The notes beneath the pieces are model-generated. The model searched no databases, was not told the origin of the DNA, and saw nothing but the letters and a program-made list of their open reading frames with translations. The translations under genes and the position numbers were made by a program. Of a stretch of 64,000 nt of DNA, positions 19,362 through 30,640 are shown one piece after another. Source of the DNA: Russula earlei (lineage: Eukaryota > Basidiomycota > Agaricomycetes > Russulales > Russulaceae); the NCBI GenBank assembly GCA_025769875.1, contig JAGFNK010000193.1, positions 26,243-90,242 of the forward strand. Reading direction: 5' to 3'. How positions within the stretch are numbered: the first letter of the stretch is position 1; the number at the start of each line of letters is the position of its first letter.

Positions 19362-19856
19362 TGTCACAAGAACCGGTAAATCGGACCGGATCGGCAACCG
19401 GATAAGCCTACCCAGACATGACTCAAGTTTCCCGCGTGTTTTATGACCCTTCCGTAGCCTCGCACATACCAGATGTTTCCTGCATGTTCTAGTTCGATCA
19501 CCTCACCTCTACCTCATGAATACTATTTGATATAGTATTTTAGCATGTATATAAGACCGCTGTTCGATGAGGACAAGCCCTAAGCTTGTTCTCCTGTGAA
19601 ATATCACTGGTTTTCAAACTTCAGGACTTGTAGGCTTGCAAGACATCAAGCACATCGTCTGAAACTGTCTCTACTCATAAGTCTTCTCAACGTGAAGACT
19701 TATTCGTAGCTTTCCCTCTCCGCAGAACATATTTGCCTTGGCAATATCGTCTCCGAGACTCCCGAACCTCGCGAAGACTTAGTGTCTTGCTCGACTCACT
19801 ACAGTCATCTTGCACGTGAACTGATTTGTCAGTGACACCGCCCCCAGTTGGTGACA
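19362..19856 (+). repeat. 3' LTR of Gypsy-A (495 bp)
   Basis: It begins TGTCACAAGAACCGG and ends GTTGGTGACA. It differs from the 5' LTR by a two-base insertion (CCGTAGCC) and by mostly C/T and G/A changes. Confidence 0.95.
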
Positions 19857-21019
19857 GTTTTGCATCATTGGTGGGGGTTTCTGCAATGGTTGGCCATGTG
19901 TCCATGACAGTTGCAGAGAATACAGACGGCCAGTTTGGGGCATTCGAAGGTGTCGTGTCCTGCGTTGTGACACCAGGCGCATTTGTCGGAGAGTTGGGGG
20001 GAGAATTGGTACCATGGGTCTAGGAGGGTTTCTTTGGTGTCTTGATGTTCTTGTTCAGAGAGTTGAGGCATGGTCCCGAACAAGACCTGTGGTTCGAGGC
20101 AAGCCTTGGCGTTAGCTTTGGCCAGTTTAATTTCTGAATCTCTTATCTCCCAGATCATGTCATGGTATCTTTCGCAAGCCGTGACAAGGGAGTTTGCCAT
20201 TTGTCGTGTCTTTTTTATGGCAAATCAATAACGGCGTACCTTGGCTTCTAGGGATAGATCCTGTTCGAATCTAAGTGCCTCGTTTATAGTGGTGGTATGT
20301 CTGAGGCCCTCTTTGAATATGAAGGCGTCTTTTTGTGTAAGGAGGGGGCGAGGGTAAGGGTCAGCGTGAGCTCAAATGGGGATACGATGAGTGGGGCATC
20401 CAGGGCCGTAAGTGGCTAGCAGAGAAGGGAAGCCACAAGTAAGATCGGGGAGGACAAAGCGAGGGGGTAGTGTGTCATCTTCATTGCCTGGGTCTGAGAT
20501 TAGTAGGTCTAGTCCAAGATCTCCTTCTTCCCATCCATCTCCGAGTTGTTCTAATTCTGAGAGTTGGACATTGTTGGTGGGTGGCTCATAGACAGGAGGT
20601 GGTGTCCTTTCGAGGTTTATCAGGGTGAAATTTTCGTTGAGCAGGATGACGGTGTGAGTTTGCTCGCCAATGGGAGTGTCAGTGCATGGAGGAATTGGGA
20701 TGGGGTCAGGTGAAGGGGAGCGAACATGGTAGGAAGGGCTGCGGGTTCTGATGGGTGAGTTTGTTCCTCGTGTAGGGGATCGATTGCCGAAGGCACATAA
20801 TATGGTGGTGAGGGAATCGTCTTCCCACAGTTCGTGTGCTTGTACGATCATCGCGGCATGTTGTGCGGCGCGTTGGACGAGTATTCTGGTATTGATGGTG
20901 GCTGCTGTCGAGGGGGATGGCTCTCTGGACAGCGGTAGGTGGATGAGTGTAGGAGAGTAAGGAGGGGTAGGTACAAGGGTAGCAGAGGAAGCAGTGGGAG
21001 AGTTTGGTGTGGGAGTCAT
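19857..21019 (-). pseudogene. Gypsy-B ORF3, main part (tail displaced to 10732-11624)
   Basis: This minus-strand homologue of Gypsy-A ORF3 starts at ATG 21019 in a Pro/Ser-rich region. The upstream ATG used in Gypsy-A is lost here. The middle (GDLGLDLLISDPGNEDDT, PPRFVLPDL) is open for 215 residues. After a stop near 20370 the frame resumes and carries both knuckles, CAWCHNAGHDTFEC and CILCNCHGHMANHC (about 19873-19975). Gypsy-A is inserted directly after NPHQ. The third Cys/His cluster (CRVPRDQIHFHTHRC) lies on the far side at about 11565-11612, interrupted in turn by solo LTR X. Confidence 0.75.
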
Positions 21020-21074
21020 GCTGTAGTATCTGGGGATGGAGCGGTGGGGTCATCTTCTGTTGACGGTGTCCTCT

Positions 21075-24000
21075 TTATATTTGGGGTCGACCAGCCGAAG
21101 CGGAGTAATATTCCTTTAGAAGTTCTGGGGCATTGAGGTCGTGGTGGTCGACCCATGAGTCATCTGATGCAGGGTATCCCTTCCAATGCACAAGGTATTG
21201 GAGTTCACGTGTTCGTCCAAACCTTCTGGTGTCCAGGATTGCTTCGATTTCGTATTCCTCCTCGTTTTCAATGGTTGGTGGAGGTCATGTAAACGGCGTG
21301 CCGTATTCTTCCGTCTCCTTATAAGGGAGAAGTAGGTTGACGTGGAAGACATCATGTATTTTAATTGATGGTGGGAGTAGTAGTTGATATGTGACTTTGG
21401 AAATTCTTTTTGTGATAGGAAATGGGCCGTATCTTTTGGGCATAAGCTTGCATGTTCCTTGTGTTTTGAGGTTTTTTGCTTCTAGCCATATGAGGGTTCC
21501 TTCTTCCATTTCTTTGATGTCAGGTTTTAGGGGTTGTTGTTTGCGTTCTAGAAGTTGTTGAGCATCCTGTCTCGCTTCTTCTAGTAGTTTTAGATGATCG
21601 GTGGATGAAGGCACGTTGTTGTCTTTTAGGTTGATGTTGATCTGGGGTTTGAACCCCATGAGGAGTTCATGTGGTGATCTTCTTGATGTTTCGTGTCTCC
21701 ATGAGTTGTGCACGTATTCTGCTAAGGGGAGCATTTTCACCCAAGAGTGAGGGTGCGTTGTGGTCCAGGGTCTCAAGTATTGTTCTAGCCAAGTGTTCAT
21801 CCGTTCTGTTTGTCCATCCATTTGGGGATGGAATGCGGTGGACATGTTTTGCTTGATGCCTAGATTTTTACATAAGGTTTTGGAGAAGTTTGATGCAAAT
21901 CGAGGGTCTCTGTCAGAGATGATTCTTTTGGGGATGCCAAACCAGGGCATGAGGTGTTTTAGATACTCGTGTGCGACACCTGTTCCATCGATCATTTTGT
22001 TGCATGGGATGAATTTTGTCGCTTTGGAGCATCCTTGATCGACTATGGCAAGGACGCTATCAAATCCTTCCAATTTGGGCAGATCGGTAATGAGGTCCAT
22101 TGATACGTATTGAAAAGGGCCTTGTTCAACGTGTGTGTCGAGTGGAAAGGTCGTGGCTTTTTTTAGACTCTTGACATTTGGCGCAACCTTTGACGTATTG
22201 TTCTACGAATTGTCGTAGTCTGGGTCCTTCGTAATGTTGTTTGACTAAATCCCAGGTGTTGGCTATTCCTGGGTGTCCTGCGAAGGGGGTATCATGAAAT
22301 AATCTTAAAATTTCTCGTCGTTTGTCAGGTTTATCTGGTAGGTAGGTTTTTCGTGCGAGGATTTCGGGTGGTAGTAATGTGGTTTTTTGTTCTTCTACCC
22401 CCTTGTTAAGGTCTTTACGACAAGAAAGTGCATCAGCAATTGTGTGTGTGTGTCCAGGGATGTGTTCCATGGTGGTGTTGAAATCTTGCATATATTGCAT
22501 CCATCTAGCTTGTCGTCCTGTTAATTTTTGTGGTTCTTTGAAGTAGGTGAGGTTTTTGTGGTCTGTCCTTATTCTAACCAGTTTATCGGCTCCTAGGAAA
22601 AATGGTTGTCCACTTTTTAATCCAAATATTACTGCTGCCAGTTCTTTGTCATGTGCATCGTAGTTCCTTTCTGTATCCAATAGTGTTCTGGAGTAATATG
22701 CGATGGGATGTAGGCCGTCTTCATATTCTTGGGATATGACTGCTCCTATTGCGAATCCTGACGCGTCGGTATCTAGGATGAATTGTTTTGTCCATTCTGG
22801 AGTGCGGAGTACCGGGTAAGATACGCAAGTTTCTTTTAGGATTTGAAAGGCTTGATCTTCCTTTGTCGTCCATTCCCATTGTTTGTTTTTCTTTGTTAAG
22901 TCGTTTAGCGGTCTGGCTTTTATGGAGAAGTTAGGTATAAAATTTCGATAAAAGTTGCAGAATCCTAAGAAACTTCAGACTTCCTTCAGTGTTGTCGGGG
23001 TTGGCCAGTCTTGAATTCCTTTGACTTTGACGGGGTCCATGGTTATTTTTCCTTCTCCTATGATTACTCCGAGGTATTCCACCTTTCTTTTGTGGAATTG
23101 ACATTTTTCTGGCTTGAGGTAGAGATCATGTTGTTTCAATTTGGATAGTATGTGGTTGACCTTGGACATGTGTTCCGTTTCATCATTCTTTGTGGCAATG
23201 ATGATGTCGTCCATATAGATTTTTAACCATCCTTGTGCGAGTTCTTCCTGAAAAATGTCGTCCATCATAGTTTGAAAGGTGGCTGGGGAATTCGTTAGTC
23301 CGAAGAACATTACTGTAGGCTCAAACAGTCCATCGCTGGTTTTGAAGGCAGCTTTCCATTCATCTCCTTCCTTGATTCGAATGTTGTTGTAGCCCCATCT
23401 GATGTCGAATTTGGTAAAAAGTTCTTTTCCTGCTAAGGCGTGAATAAGTTCTGGGATTAAGGGCAGTGGGTATACATTGGGTATTGTCCACTTGTTTAAA
23501 TTTCTGTAGTCTTGTACTGGCCAGAATTTGCCATCTTTTTTCTTTATAAGAAAGAATCCACTGGTGTATGGTGAATTGGATCTCCTTATTCGTTTAAGTC
23601 GTAAATTCTGTTCGAGGAATTTTCCTTGTTCCTCCTTTTCTTTAGGTGAAAGGGGGTATACTCTGCAGTTAATCATTGTTGGGGCGTCTGATTTTAGGTC
23701 GATGGCATGATCCCATTTTCTTGGTCCAGGGAATCTTTCTGACTCTTGTTCCATGAATACTGGTCCATATTGGTGGTATTGGTGAGGAACTATTTCTTCC
23801 CAGGTTTTTGGCTTATCTTTTATCTGTGATTCTGCCAGTTGTTGTGCTATGGTGGTTTTACGTATTTGAGTTTGTAACCATAGTTCATCGCCTTCCTCCC
23901 AGTCTACTAGTGCTTTGATCCATGCTGTGGTTTCCTGGTTTCCTTTGAGGGTAACTCTTCCCATAATGGTCCCCTTAGACCAGTTTATTCTAGGGTTGGT

Positions 24001-24390
24001 CGATTCTAGGAATGGATATCCTAGGATAATATCATCTTGTCCTATGTCTGCTACCAAGAATTGGTGTGTATGTTTTTGTCCTAGCAGCTTCAATTCTAAT
24101 TGGACGGTTTGGGTGACCTTTCCAGAACGGTTGAATGTTCCATCGACATTCTTGATGTTTCTGGTTGGAATTAATTTTTTGGTTTGTAGGTGTAGTTCCT
24201 TCGTTAATTTGGGGGATATGAAGCATTCGGTAGCTCCACTGTCTATTAGGGCTTTTCTTTCGGCTTTGTTCGATCCAATGTAAATAGTAGTCATCACTGA
24301 TATTGACTTTCTTTGAGACTTGTACATGGGATTGATACCTAAAGCTCGAGCAATCGCTGTTATGCTCAAGCGTCCGAAAAATCCTCTTCT
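21075..24390 (-). pseudogene. pol: Gypsy-B Pol: protease, RT, RNase H, integrase, chromodomain
   Basis: Better preserved than in Gypsy-A. A 464-residue open frame (24369-22975) holds protease with intact IDSGATECF and reverse transcriptase with YMDD (near 23205). RNase H and the HHCC finger follow (22680-22126), then integrase (22100-21285) with the D, D and QMDGQTERMN motifs intact. The chromodomain (about 21090-21270, LQYLVHWKGYPASDDSW) ends at TAA 21075-21077. Breaks: a stop at 22975, a deletion and frameshift near 22150, and the in-frame TGA at 21285-21287 that Gypsy-A also has. The start of the frame overlaps Gag in the -1 frame. Confidence 0.92.
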
Positions 24391-26066
24391 TTGTTCTCTC
24401 CATCTCCTGTCAGGGCCTTAATAAAGGCCTCTCTCTCCTCTACCAAAAGTGCCTTAGCCGCCTTTGTGAGTCTGTTGGCTGTGCTTTCTTCGACTATCTC
24501 TACGATCGGGGACTCGGACATGGTTGTGATCATGTCAGTAGCGCGCGTGCGAGTCGTTTCGCGTTTCGGCTTTGTGGGGCAGTCACAGGCTAGATGTCCT
24601 TGGAGAGAGCAATGGAAGCATCTTCCTTCCTCTCGATGTTTCTGTTTTTCAGCTTCGGTGGTTGCCTTGCGAGCGGCGCCTGCGCTGGTGTCCATCGCAT
24701 TTGGGTCGTGCGGTGGAAGTCGTGGGTGTGCAGGTGTGACGTTGTTCTGATTGTTCCCATGGTTGGCCCAGGCTGAGTTGACGAGTCATCCCCAGGGTCT
24801 GTTGTTCTGGGTTTGATTGAAGTTGCGTCCATGTGTGCTGGAGTGATCTGACAGGATCGCACGTTTGCGCATCCACACCCGATGATGCTTCTGTGCGGCC
24901 ACAACCCAATCTACGAAGGAAGTAGGATCTTCCAGGTCGAGGCACGATTCGACCAGGCTTCGTGGGAGTCCCCATGCGAAGAGTCGCATCACTGTAGGCT
25001 CATCTACATCGAGCCCTGCGCGTCTTGCCAGCAGTTGGAATTCTGAGATATAGTCATCGAGTAAGCCATCCTTCATCTTCAATTCCTTAAGTCAGTCCTG
25101 GGCCTTCTCACATTCCATATAGTCGGTGAACGTGCGGCGGAACTGTTGCCACATGGCCTCCCAGGCTGTGAGTCCTAGGGGGACATTGGTGGGGTTGTTT
25201 TGTACATCTTCAAGCCATTGATCCATGGCTTCAAACCATCCTTCGACTTTGGGTCCTTTCATTAGTGAGAGAAAATATGCACACTTTTTGATGGGATCCC
25301 TGGCAATCTTACTGTCGTGGTTCATAGACATAAACCTGTTGAACGCGACTAAAAATGCATGTGTGCGCGCGTGGTCGCCATTGAAAAAGTCGGGGGGAAT
25401 TCCCTCGAGTTTTCCATTGTCGGGGCTGCATGTGTTGTGGTCGTGGTCTGCGTGCGTGTTGTAGTCGTCGGGGTCGGGGTCGGGGCTCGGGGGTCGTATT
25501 CCGCGGCCTCCCATTCTGGGGAATGAGGTGCAAGTGGGGGGTTGTGCTGTTCCGGATGATGCGGGTTGTGGCTGGACAGGGTCAGGGTCGGTGGTGGTGA
25601 TGAAAACATTCGTTGTTGTCATTGGCTCGAGCTCCATTGGAGCGTGGGTGATGGGGGCCGGTCCTGGTGTCGGGGTGTGGCTTGGAGCTCTAGACCTGGG
25701 GAGGGGTGTTCCTGAGGCTGTCAGTGTGGTAATATTGATGCCTCGGAGAGGGCTTTGTTGAAGTCTGAAGGCCGGTCGAGCGACACGCATCGCTTCCCAC
25801 ATGTCTCCATGCCTCTCGATTTCAAACCAAAGGCCGTACAAATGACCAAGGGCTACTTTGGCACCCATCCAGTTGGCATAGTAGCCGGTCCATGGTACGC
25901 TGTCCTTCTGTATCATGTAGAATTCGACACCATCATCGAACATAGTTATGCTGGGGACGTTCTTTTCCTGATCAGGTAGTAGTTCAAAAGGACATTTAAG
26001 GGCGGCCAGTCCTTCAATGGTTGGGACTTGATACCCTTTGGTCTTCCAGTCTCGAGTTGTGGTCAT
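24366..26066 (-). pseudogene. gag: Gypsy-B Gag with CCHC zinc knuckle
   Basis: ATG 26066 opens a 324-residue frame with VPWTGYY, a Pro-rich linker and the Gag core (HAFLVAFNRFM, GWFEAMDQWL, LTAWEAMWQQFRRTF). An in-frame stop at about 25092 interrupts it, after which LKELKMKDGLLDDYISEFQLLA continues. A second stop lies near 24786. The knuckle CFHCSLQGHLACDC is at about 24590-24630. The Gag frame ends at 24366 within SDA-stop. Pol overlaps in the -1 frame. Confidence 0.9.
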
Positions 26067-26131
26067 TTCGAAGGTGAATCAGTATATTGTCTGGGTGAGC
26101 GTGCAGTTCGGGGTCAAGGGTTCGAGAAGAG

Positions 26132-26145
26132 TAAGCTTGTTCTAA
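26132..26145 (-). other. Self-priming primer binding site of Gypsy-B
   Basis: The minus strand reads TTAGAACAAGCTTAC directly after the 5' LTR. AGAACAAGCTTA is the exact complement of TAAGCTTGTTCT found in the LTR downstream of its TATA box, as in Gypsy-A. Confidence 0.78.
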
Positions 26146-26638
26146 TGTCACCGACTGGGGCCAGTGTCGCTGACAAATCGTTTCACACACGAGATGTGCG
26201 CACTGAGTCGAACAAGACGACGAGTTCTCATGAGATTCGGGGATCTTGGTGACAACACAGCGGAGGCTAGTGTGTACCGTGGAGAGGAAACACAATGAAT
26301 ATGTCTTCGCGTTCGAAGACTTAGAGAGTAGAGGAAGTTTCTGAGTCAATTGCTTGATTCCCTGCAAGCCTACAGTCCCGAAGCTAGAATCCAGTGATAT
26401 TCACAAGAGAACAAGCTTAAGGCTTGTTCTCTCTTACTGACAGGTTTATATAGACAGTATTGTCCTATATCAAATAGTAACCATGAAGTAGTAGCAAGGC
26501 GATCGAAGCTGGAACACGCTGGAAGGTGGTGGTACATGCGAGGCAGAATGAGTCATAAGGACGTGTGGGAATCGTGAGGTCTGTCTGGGTAGGCTTGTCC
26601 GGTTGCCTGTTCGATCCGATGGGCCGGTACTTGTGACA
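26146..26638 (-). repeat. 5' LTR of Gypsy-B (493 bp)
   Basis: It has the same length as the 3' LTR. It begins TGTCACCGACTGGGGC and ends CGGTACTTGTGACA on the plus strand. CCTGA, the target duplication, follows at 26639-26643. Confidence 0.95.
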
Positions 26639-27539
26639 CCTGACCCAATGGACAAAAAGGATATTGTGTCCTTTGTTCCATTGGATGCCAGCATCCAGGC
26701 AACAGGCACACCTATCTGGAAAAGGTAAGTGTGCTAAATTGACATTACACACCATGTCCCCAGTGATCCTGCACAATCATGGTAAATAATAAGAAGTCCA
26801 GATATTGAGTAATATTATGAGTTGCATCAATACCGATAAAGCCATTCCTGAGGCAGTGGAATGCCTCCATTTGGAAAGGGGTCTGGATGCATGACACATA
26901 TGCATCCTCCTGCAGATTTGATTGAGATGGGGCACTGTGCAGCCTGTCTTTGTAAAACACATTTGTCTTTTCATCTCTCAATCTGTCCAACCAGAGCCTT
27001 GTGGAGATAACATCCTCTGGATGCAGCCTGATAATCTCATCTTCCATTTCCCGGGCCATGTGGCTTACATCCTGGAGCGAGATGAATTGGTCTTGGCTGC
27101 CATTGGGCAATGAATCCTGAATATTGCATACCTTTCCATTACTAAGTTAGCGAATAAAAATAAAATAAATTCAATACAGGCACTTACTATTTCCCATGGA
27201 TCAACCTTCTTTGACAGCATGAATTTAATTTTATCACATGCTATGCATGACATTTGTGTGTAAGCAAGATTAGCAATTCCGATTTCATGGTCATGCTCGC
27301 TTGCATATTGTCCAAGAATGGTAGGCACATCCACATAAGACTTGATGACTATTCGGCAATGGCAACCCGTCTTCTTGATCTTGGATCTCTGTGTGCGATC
27401 AGGGTGCTTCTTTACATAACTCAAAGCTCCCCTGGATAGTTGGTGGGAGCAGATGGAAACTTTTTTTGTCCATCCCTGCCCATGCTCGGTGCTGGATGTG
27501 ATCAATTCAATTGAGTGAGCCAATTCTTCTTGCTGGTGC
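26639..27539 (-). pseudogene. MULE transposase, N-terminal part (FAR1/FLYWCH-like finger, first catalytic Asp)
   Basis: The frame 27523-27065 has a Cys/His arrangement like the FAR1/FLYWCH DNA-binding region (KKTGCHCRIVIKSY ... SEHDHEIG). The frame 27110-26745 carries GFIGIDATHN, with the first catalytic Asp, and LLFTMIVQDHWGHGVP. The coding sequence then runs into the Gypsy-B junction at 26638 and resumes at 10221. The two open pieces are in different frames, and at least one more shift is needed before the junction, so this copy is inactive. The right edge is the solo LTR at 27540. Confidence 0.8.
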
Positions 27540-28368
27540 TGTCAAGACACGTACTGCTGATCCGTGCAGACTCAGGAGCAGGTGGGCAAGGATTGGAACA
27601 GATGGTACGCGGCATAGGCGGTGTTGAACAGGAGGACGAGCCAAATGACTAGAATGTACCAGATGGGGACTGGTACGTGTAACTGGAGGCAGAGGTGAAG
27701 ACTGGAGGCCAGTGCAGCGAGAGGGCTTTAGACAAGGCAGTCATTGAAGAGTACCTTGGAAGCAAGGGGAGTCTTTAAACTGAGCAGTTGCGGGGGAGTA
27801 CCCAGGAGGATGAGAGTATCACAAATGGACAGTCTGATGACTGCCATGCTTCATTGGGGCTTATATACAGTGTACAGGGTCGATTACAAAGAACTGGAAC
27901 TATTCTAGACCCTTTGGTACTATCCAATAGGACTACAGAGGCATAAACTCACTTGTGTCAAGTTTCAGGCTTACTGAGTGCATTACTGAGCATTGTGGAG
28001 CGATGATATCATTATGATGTCACTGTGGAGCACTTAGTGAGCCTATGAGGTCACTGTGGAGTCACTCAGTCAGCTATGATGTCATTGGAGCCTTGATGAC
28101 ATCAGATGAGTTATGCACCAGTTTCCAAGAGTTTGTGCCACTGTTTCGGGTTCCTGGTGGCTGGGTGACCATGTGGCTGCCACGCGATGATTACCCGATT
28201 AGGAAATAGGTGCCTGGTCGTGTTATAGTGTCCTTGCAATAGCGATATCTTGCACCACAGGAGGGATACCTCAAGAAACGAAAGGGAGTTGGTAATGCAA
28301 AATGAGAGAGGTCTCTCTTGAGTGGAATAGGACAATATTCGGCCAGTGCCTGGCCTTGGTTCGTAACA
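27540..28368 (-). mobile_element. LTR, family X (829 bp), without matching target duplication
   Basis: It starts TGTCAAGACACGTACTG and ends CTTGGTTCGTAACA. The flanks are GGTGC and ATCGG, which do not match. The left neighbour is the MULE gene and the right neighbour is an RNase H-like remnant. That fits recombination between two family X insertions, with loss of what lay between. Confidence 0.88.
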
Positions 28369-29308
28369 ATCGGAACAACTGTAACAGACAAGGGCACTCA
28401 ACTCTGGTCCCTAACATCTGGACTAGAGGCCCTTGCGCTCTACCTCAACTTGCAGTCAACAACATCACCCACACTTGCCCATGTATGCATGCCATCCCAC
28501 TGTTACCAAGTGGTTTGGGGTCCAGAAGATGCCGGAACACCTGAACTATGGACTGCACCATTTGCATCATGTGTGCATCAGATCTTGATTGTTAATGTCC
28601 ATTGATATCGCGTTTGGAACACATTGATTGTATCTTTCTGAAGATGTGTTGAAAAAGCAATGAGTAGCATTGCTTCTGTCCCAGGTGTTCCTGTACTGCC
28701 ATGTACATCACTTCCTTGATTAAGAAGGTACTTATGACACTGAGATTGCTACTAGGGAAGCACTTAATGCTTCCAGCACTGAGATTGTTTACACGGAAGC
28801 AACCTTGCTTCTATGAGCCACCTTTTGCTTCTATAGCACCAACCAGTACTACAGTAGCACGAACCTTATCCCTGTAGGGCTATATAAAGCCCCCAGTCTG
28901 TAGCAGTTGAGCCTTAAGCTTGACTTAGTTTGCCAATCCCAAACAGTTGACTCCTACCCCATCTGCAGAGCCCCTCTCATCTTGTTGCCATAGTCTAGAA
29001 GGATCTAATACTCCTTCCCCTCCACGAGTATTGCTTGCTTGACTCAAGCATATCTGCATTGGTAGGACACGTTTACAGACGTGACCATTGATCTTATTTA
29101 AGGCACTTTGGAGCCTTAACACCTGCGCAGTGCCAGAGTTGGCCATCAACCACAAACTGCACAATGATCAAGCAACAGCTCTATGCCATTTGGAACAAAT
29201 AGGTGAGATCATTCGCAACCACCCAGAAATGAACATTAGGCTGCTCTGGCTTCCCAGGAACAGCATGCCAACAGGTTTCTGAAAGGCAAAATGTTTAGCC
29301 ACCGAAGC
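28369..29308 (+). pseudogene. RNase H-like retroelement remnant, split by solo LTR Z
   Basis: The plus-strand frame before the LTR (GTTVTDKGTQLWSLTSGLE...) and after it (HNDQATALCHLEQIGEIIRNHPEM then LLWLPRN) resembles the second half of retroelement RNase H domains, with the HxDQ-like turn and the xLxWxPxH strand. It is short, the catalytic N-terminal half is not visible, and the assignment is tentative. It ends at the family W LTR. Confidence 0.4.
28501..29121 (+). mobile_element. Solo LTR, family Z (621 bp)
   Basis: It starts TGTTACCAAGTGGTTTGG and ends GGAGCCTTAACA, with TATATAAA at 28881-28888 and a CCTTAAGCTTG word downstream. The flanks CCCAC and CCTGC differ at two transition positions, so the duplication is not certain. 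The RNase H-like frame continues across it. Confidence 0.85.
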
Positions 29309-30273
29309 TGTCATGAACCATTCCCCAGAGAGGGCCCTTGAAGGACCCTTCCTTATTAGAGGAAACCCAGCCTCTATGGTGTCACCCTGTTCACACGGAC
29401 AAAAGGGGTGAGTAGAGGTGTCCACAATATTGTGCACGCATTGTTGCATGAGCGATTCTTGGCACAATCAACATACAGCAAGCCCCACTTAGTGGCAACC
29501 CTTTTAGCAATAAAGGACAGTATTATAGCCTCTCTAAGGACCCTTTATGATGACTCTAAGTGCTCTACAAGAGGCACTAACAAGACACTAACAGCCCTAC
29601 AACGTGTTATTAGACTAACTCTAATAACCATAGAATGAACTATAAAGCAATACTAAGGACCTTAATATAAGTATTAGGGTCGACTCTAATGACCCTAATA
29701 GGACTATATAAGGGGCCTTATAAGCAACTCTATTCCCTGAACCAAATTACAAGTCCTTGAATGACCAGCCCTAAACTAACTAACAGTAAAGGAATCAGGT
29801 GCTTTGCATGTGTACTAAAGCAGTGAACACATGGACAGTAATGGCTCTTACTCATCAAGAGGAGCCTCCTTACTCAGCAGCTTACTGAGCATGACTGAGC
29901 ATGCTCAGTAAGCATACTCCAACTTCTTACTCATCCATCAATTGTGCTTGATAACAAGGTTATGACTTGTTCCCTATTTAGCAGTTCTCTTGTAGTATAT
30001 AAGTGCTCAATAAAGTAGCGGACAGTCTTCAGACTGTCCATTTTGTTTTCAGCACTCTCTACCCCTGGGATACTCCTTTAAGGACCGTCCCCTTGTGATC
30101 ATTCTGGCCTCTTCCCTGCGTAACTTCTCGATACTACCAGTTACCATACCTCTCTGGTACTTGGTACTGCTTTGGACCCTACTTCTTGCACACGCTGTCT
30201 TGGATGTCTATCGACTTGTCTTTGAACTTCTCCCTCACTCTTGAACTGGATTGTTCAACAGTGAGTCTTGACA
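29309..30273 (+). mobile_element. Solo LTR, family W (965 bp, TSD GAAGC/GAAGG)
   Basis: It starts TGTCATGAACCATTCC and ends CAGTGAGTCTTGACA, the reverse orientation of the 4663 copy. TATATAAG is on the plus strand near 29996. The flanks are GAAGC and GAAGG, matching at four of five bases. Confidence 0.9.
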
Positions 30274-30640
30274 GAAGGCTATTGCTGCAAGTACTATGTT
30301 GATGGGGCAGTTGAGATGTCACAACACTGCAGTCTGCTTGTACTCCACTTGCTTCGCATGCTTTGCAAACATCCCCATTCCACTCGCATCTGGTCTTCTG
30401 CACCCCTACATCTTGTACAAGCACTCCTTCCCTTCACCTTGGAGGTTGCAGAAGGTAGAGCTGGTGCATGCTCTGAATGAAAAACAACAGCACAGGTAAG
30501 CTACTGAGTGCCTATCTCCAACAAAGAAGTAACTCACAGGTATCTGGTTCCTTGGCCTGCATATCACAAGGCTCACTGGCTTTTGCAACTGCTTTTACTG
30601 CTGCCCAGTGTTTTTTGGGCAGCATGAAGTAGTCAAGGTG
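30274..30640 (-). pseudogene. Cys-rich remnant, unidentified
   Basis: On the minus strand, frames across 30410-30330 give CEWNGDVCKACEASGVQADC, preceded by CTSSTFCNLQGEGKEC in a broken frame. The spaced Cys suggest a zinc-binding region. It is too short and damaged to assign. Confidence 0.3.

Larger units (their letters stand above)
11625..19856 (+). mobile_element. Ty3/Gypsy chromovirus A (TSD GCTTT/GTTTT)
   Basis: Complete element of the same family as Gypsy-B but a different subfamily, in opposite orientation. Its LTRs are 11625-12117 and 19362-19856. The flanks are GCTTT (11620-11624) and GTTTT (19857-19861), one transition apart. It broke Gypsy-B's ORF3 just after the second zinc knuckle. 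A solo LTR X (14097-14925) later entered its protease. Gag, pol and ORF3 can be followed throughout but carry many stops and frameshifts. Confidence 0.95.
10222..26638 (-). mobile_element. Ty3/Gypsy chromovirus B, with nested insertions (TSD CCTGA)
   Basis: Two 493-bp LTRs (10222-10714 and 26146-26638) bound it. CCTGA lies on both outer sides (10217-10221 and 26639-26643), so the whole block is one insertion into the MULE gene. Minus-strand order is LTR, self-primer site, gag, pol (protease, RT, RNase H, integrase, chromodomain), ORF3, purine tract, LTR. Gypsy-A (11625-19856) and a solo LTR X (10763-11559) later entered its ORF3 end. Without them the element is about 7.4 kb. The LTRs differ by a few percent by eye, so it is not a fresh insertion. 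Confidence 0.95.

Noticed and set aside
22126..22170. A-run in Gypsy-B near the HHCC finger as a programmed frameshift site
   Set aside because: Gypsy-A needs a shift in the other direction at this place and has an unrelated sequence, so both are ordinary decay.
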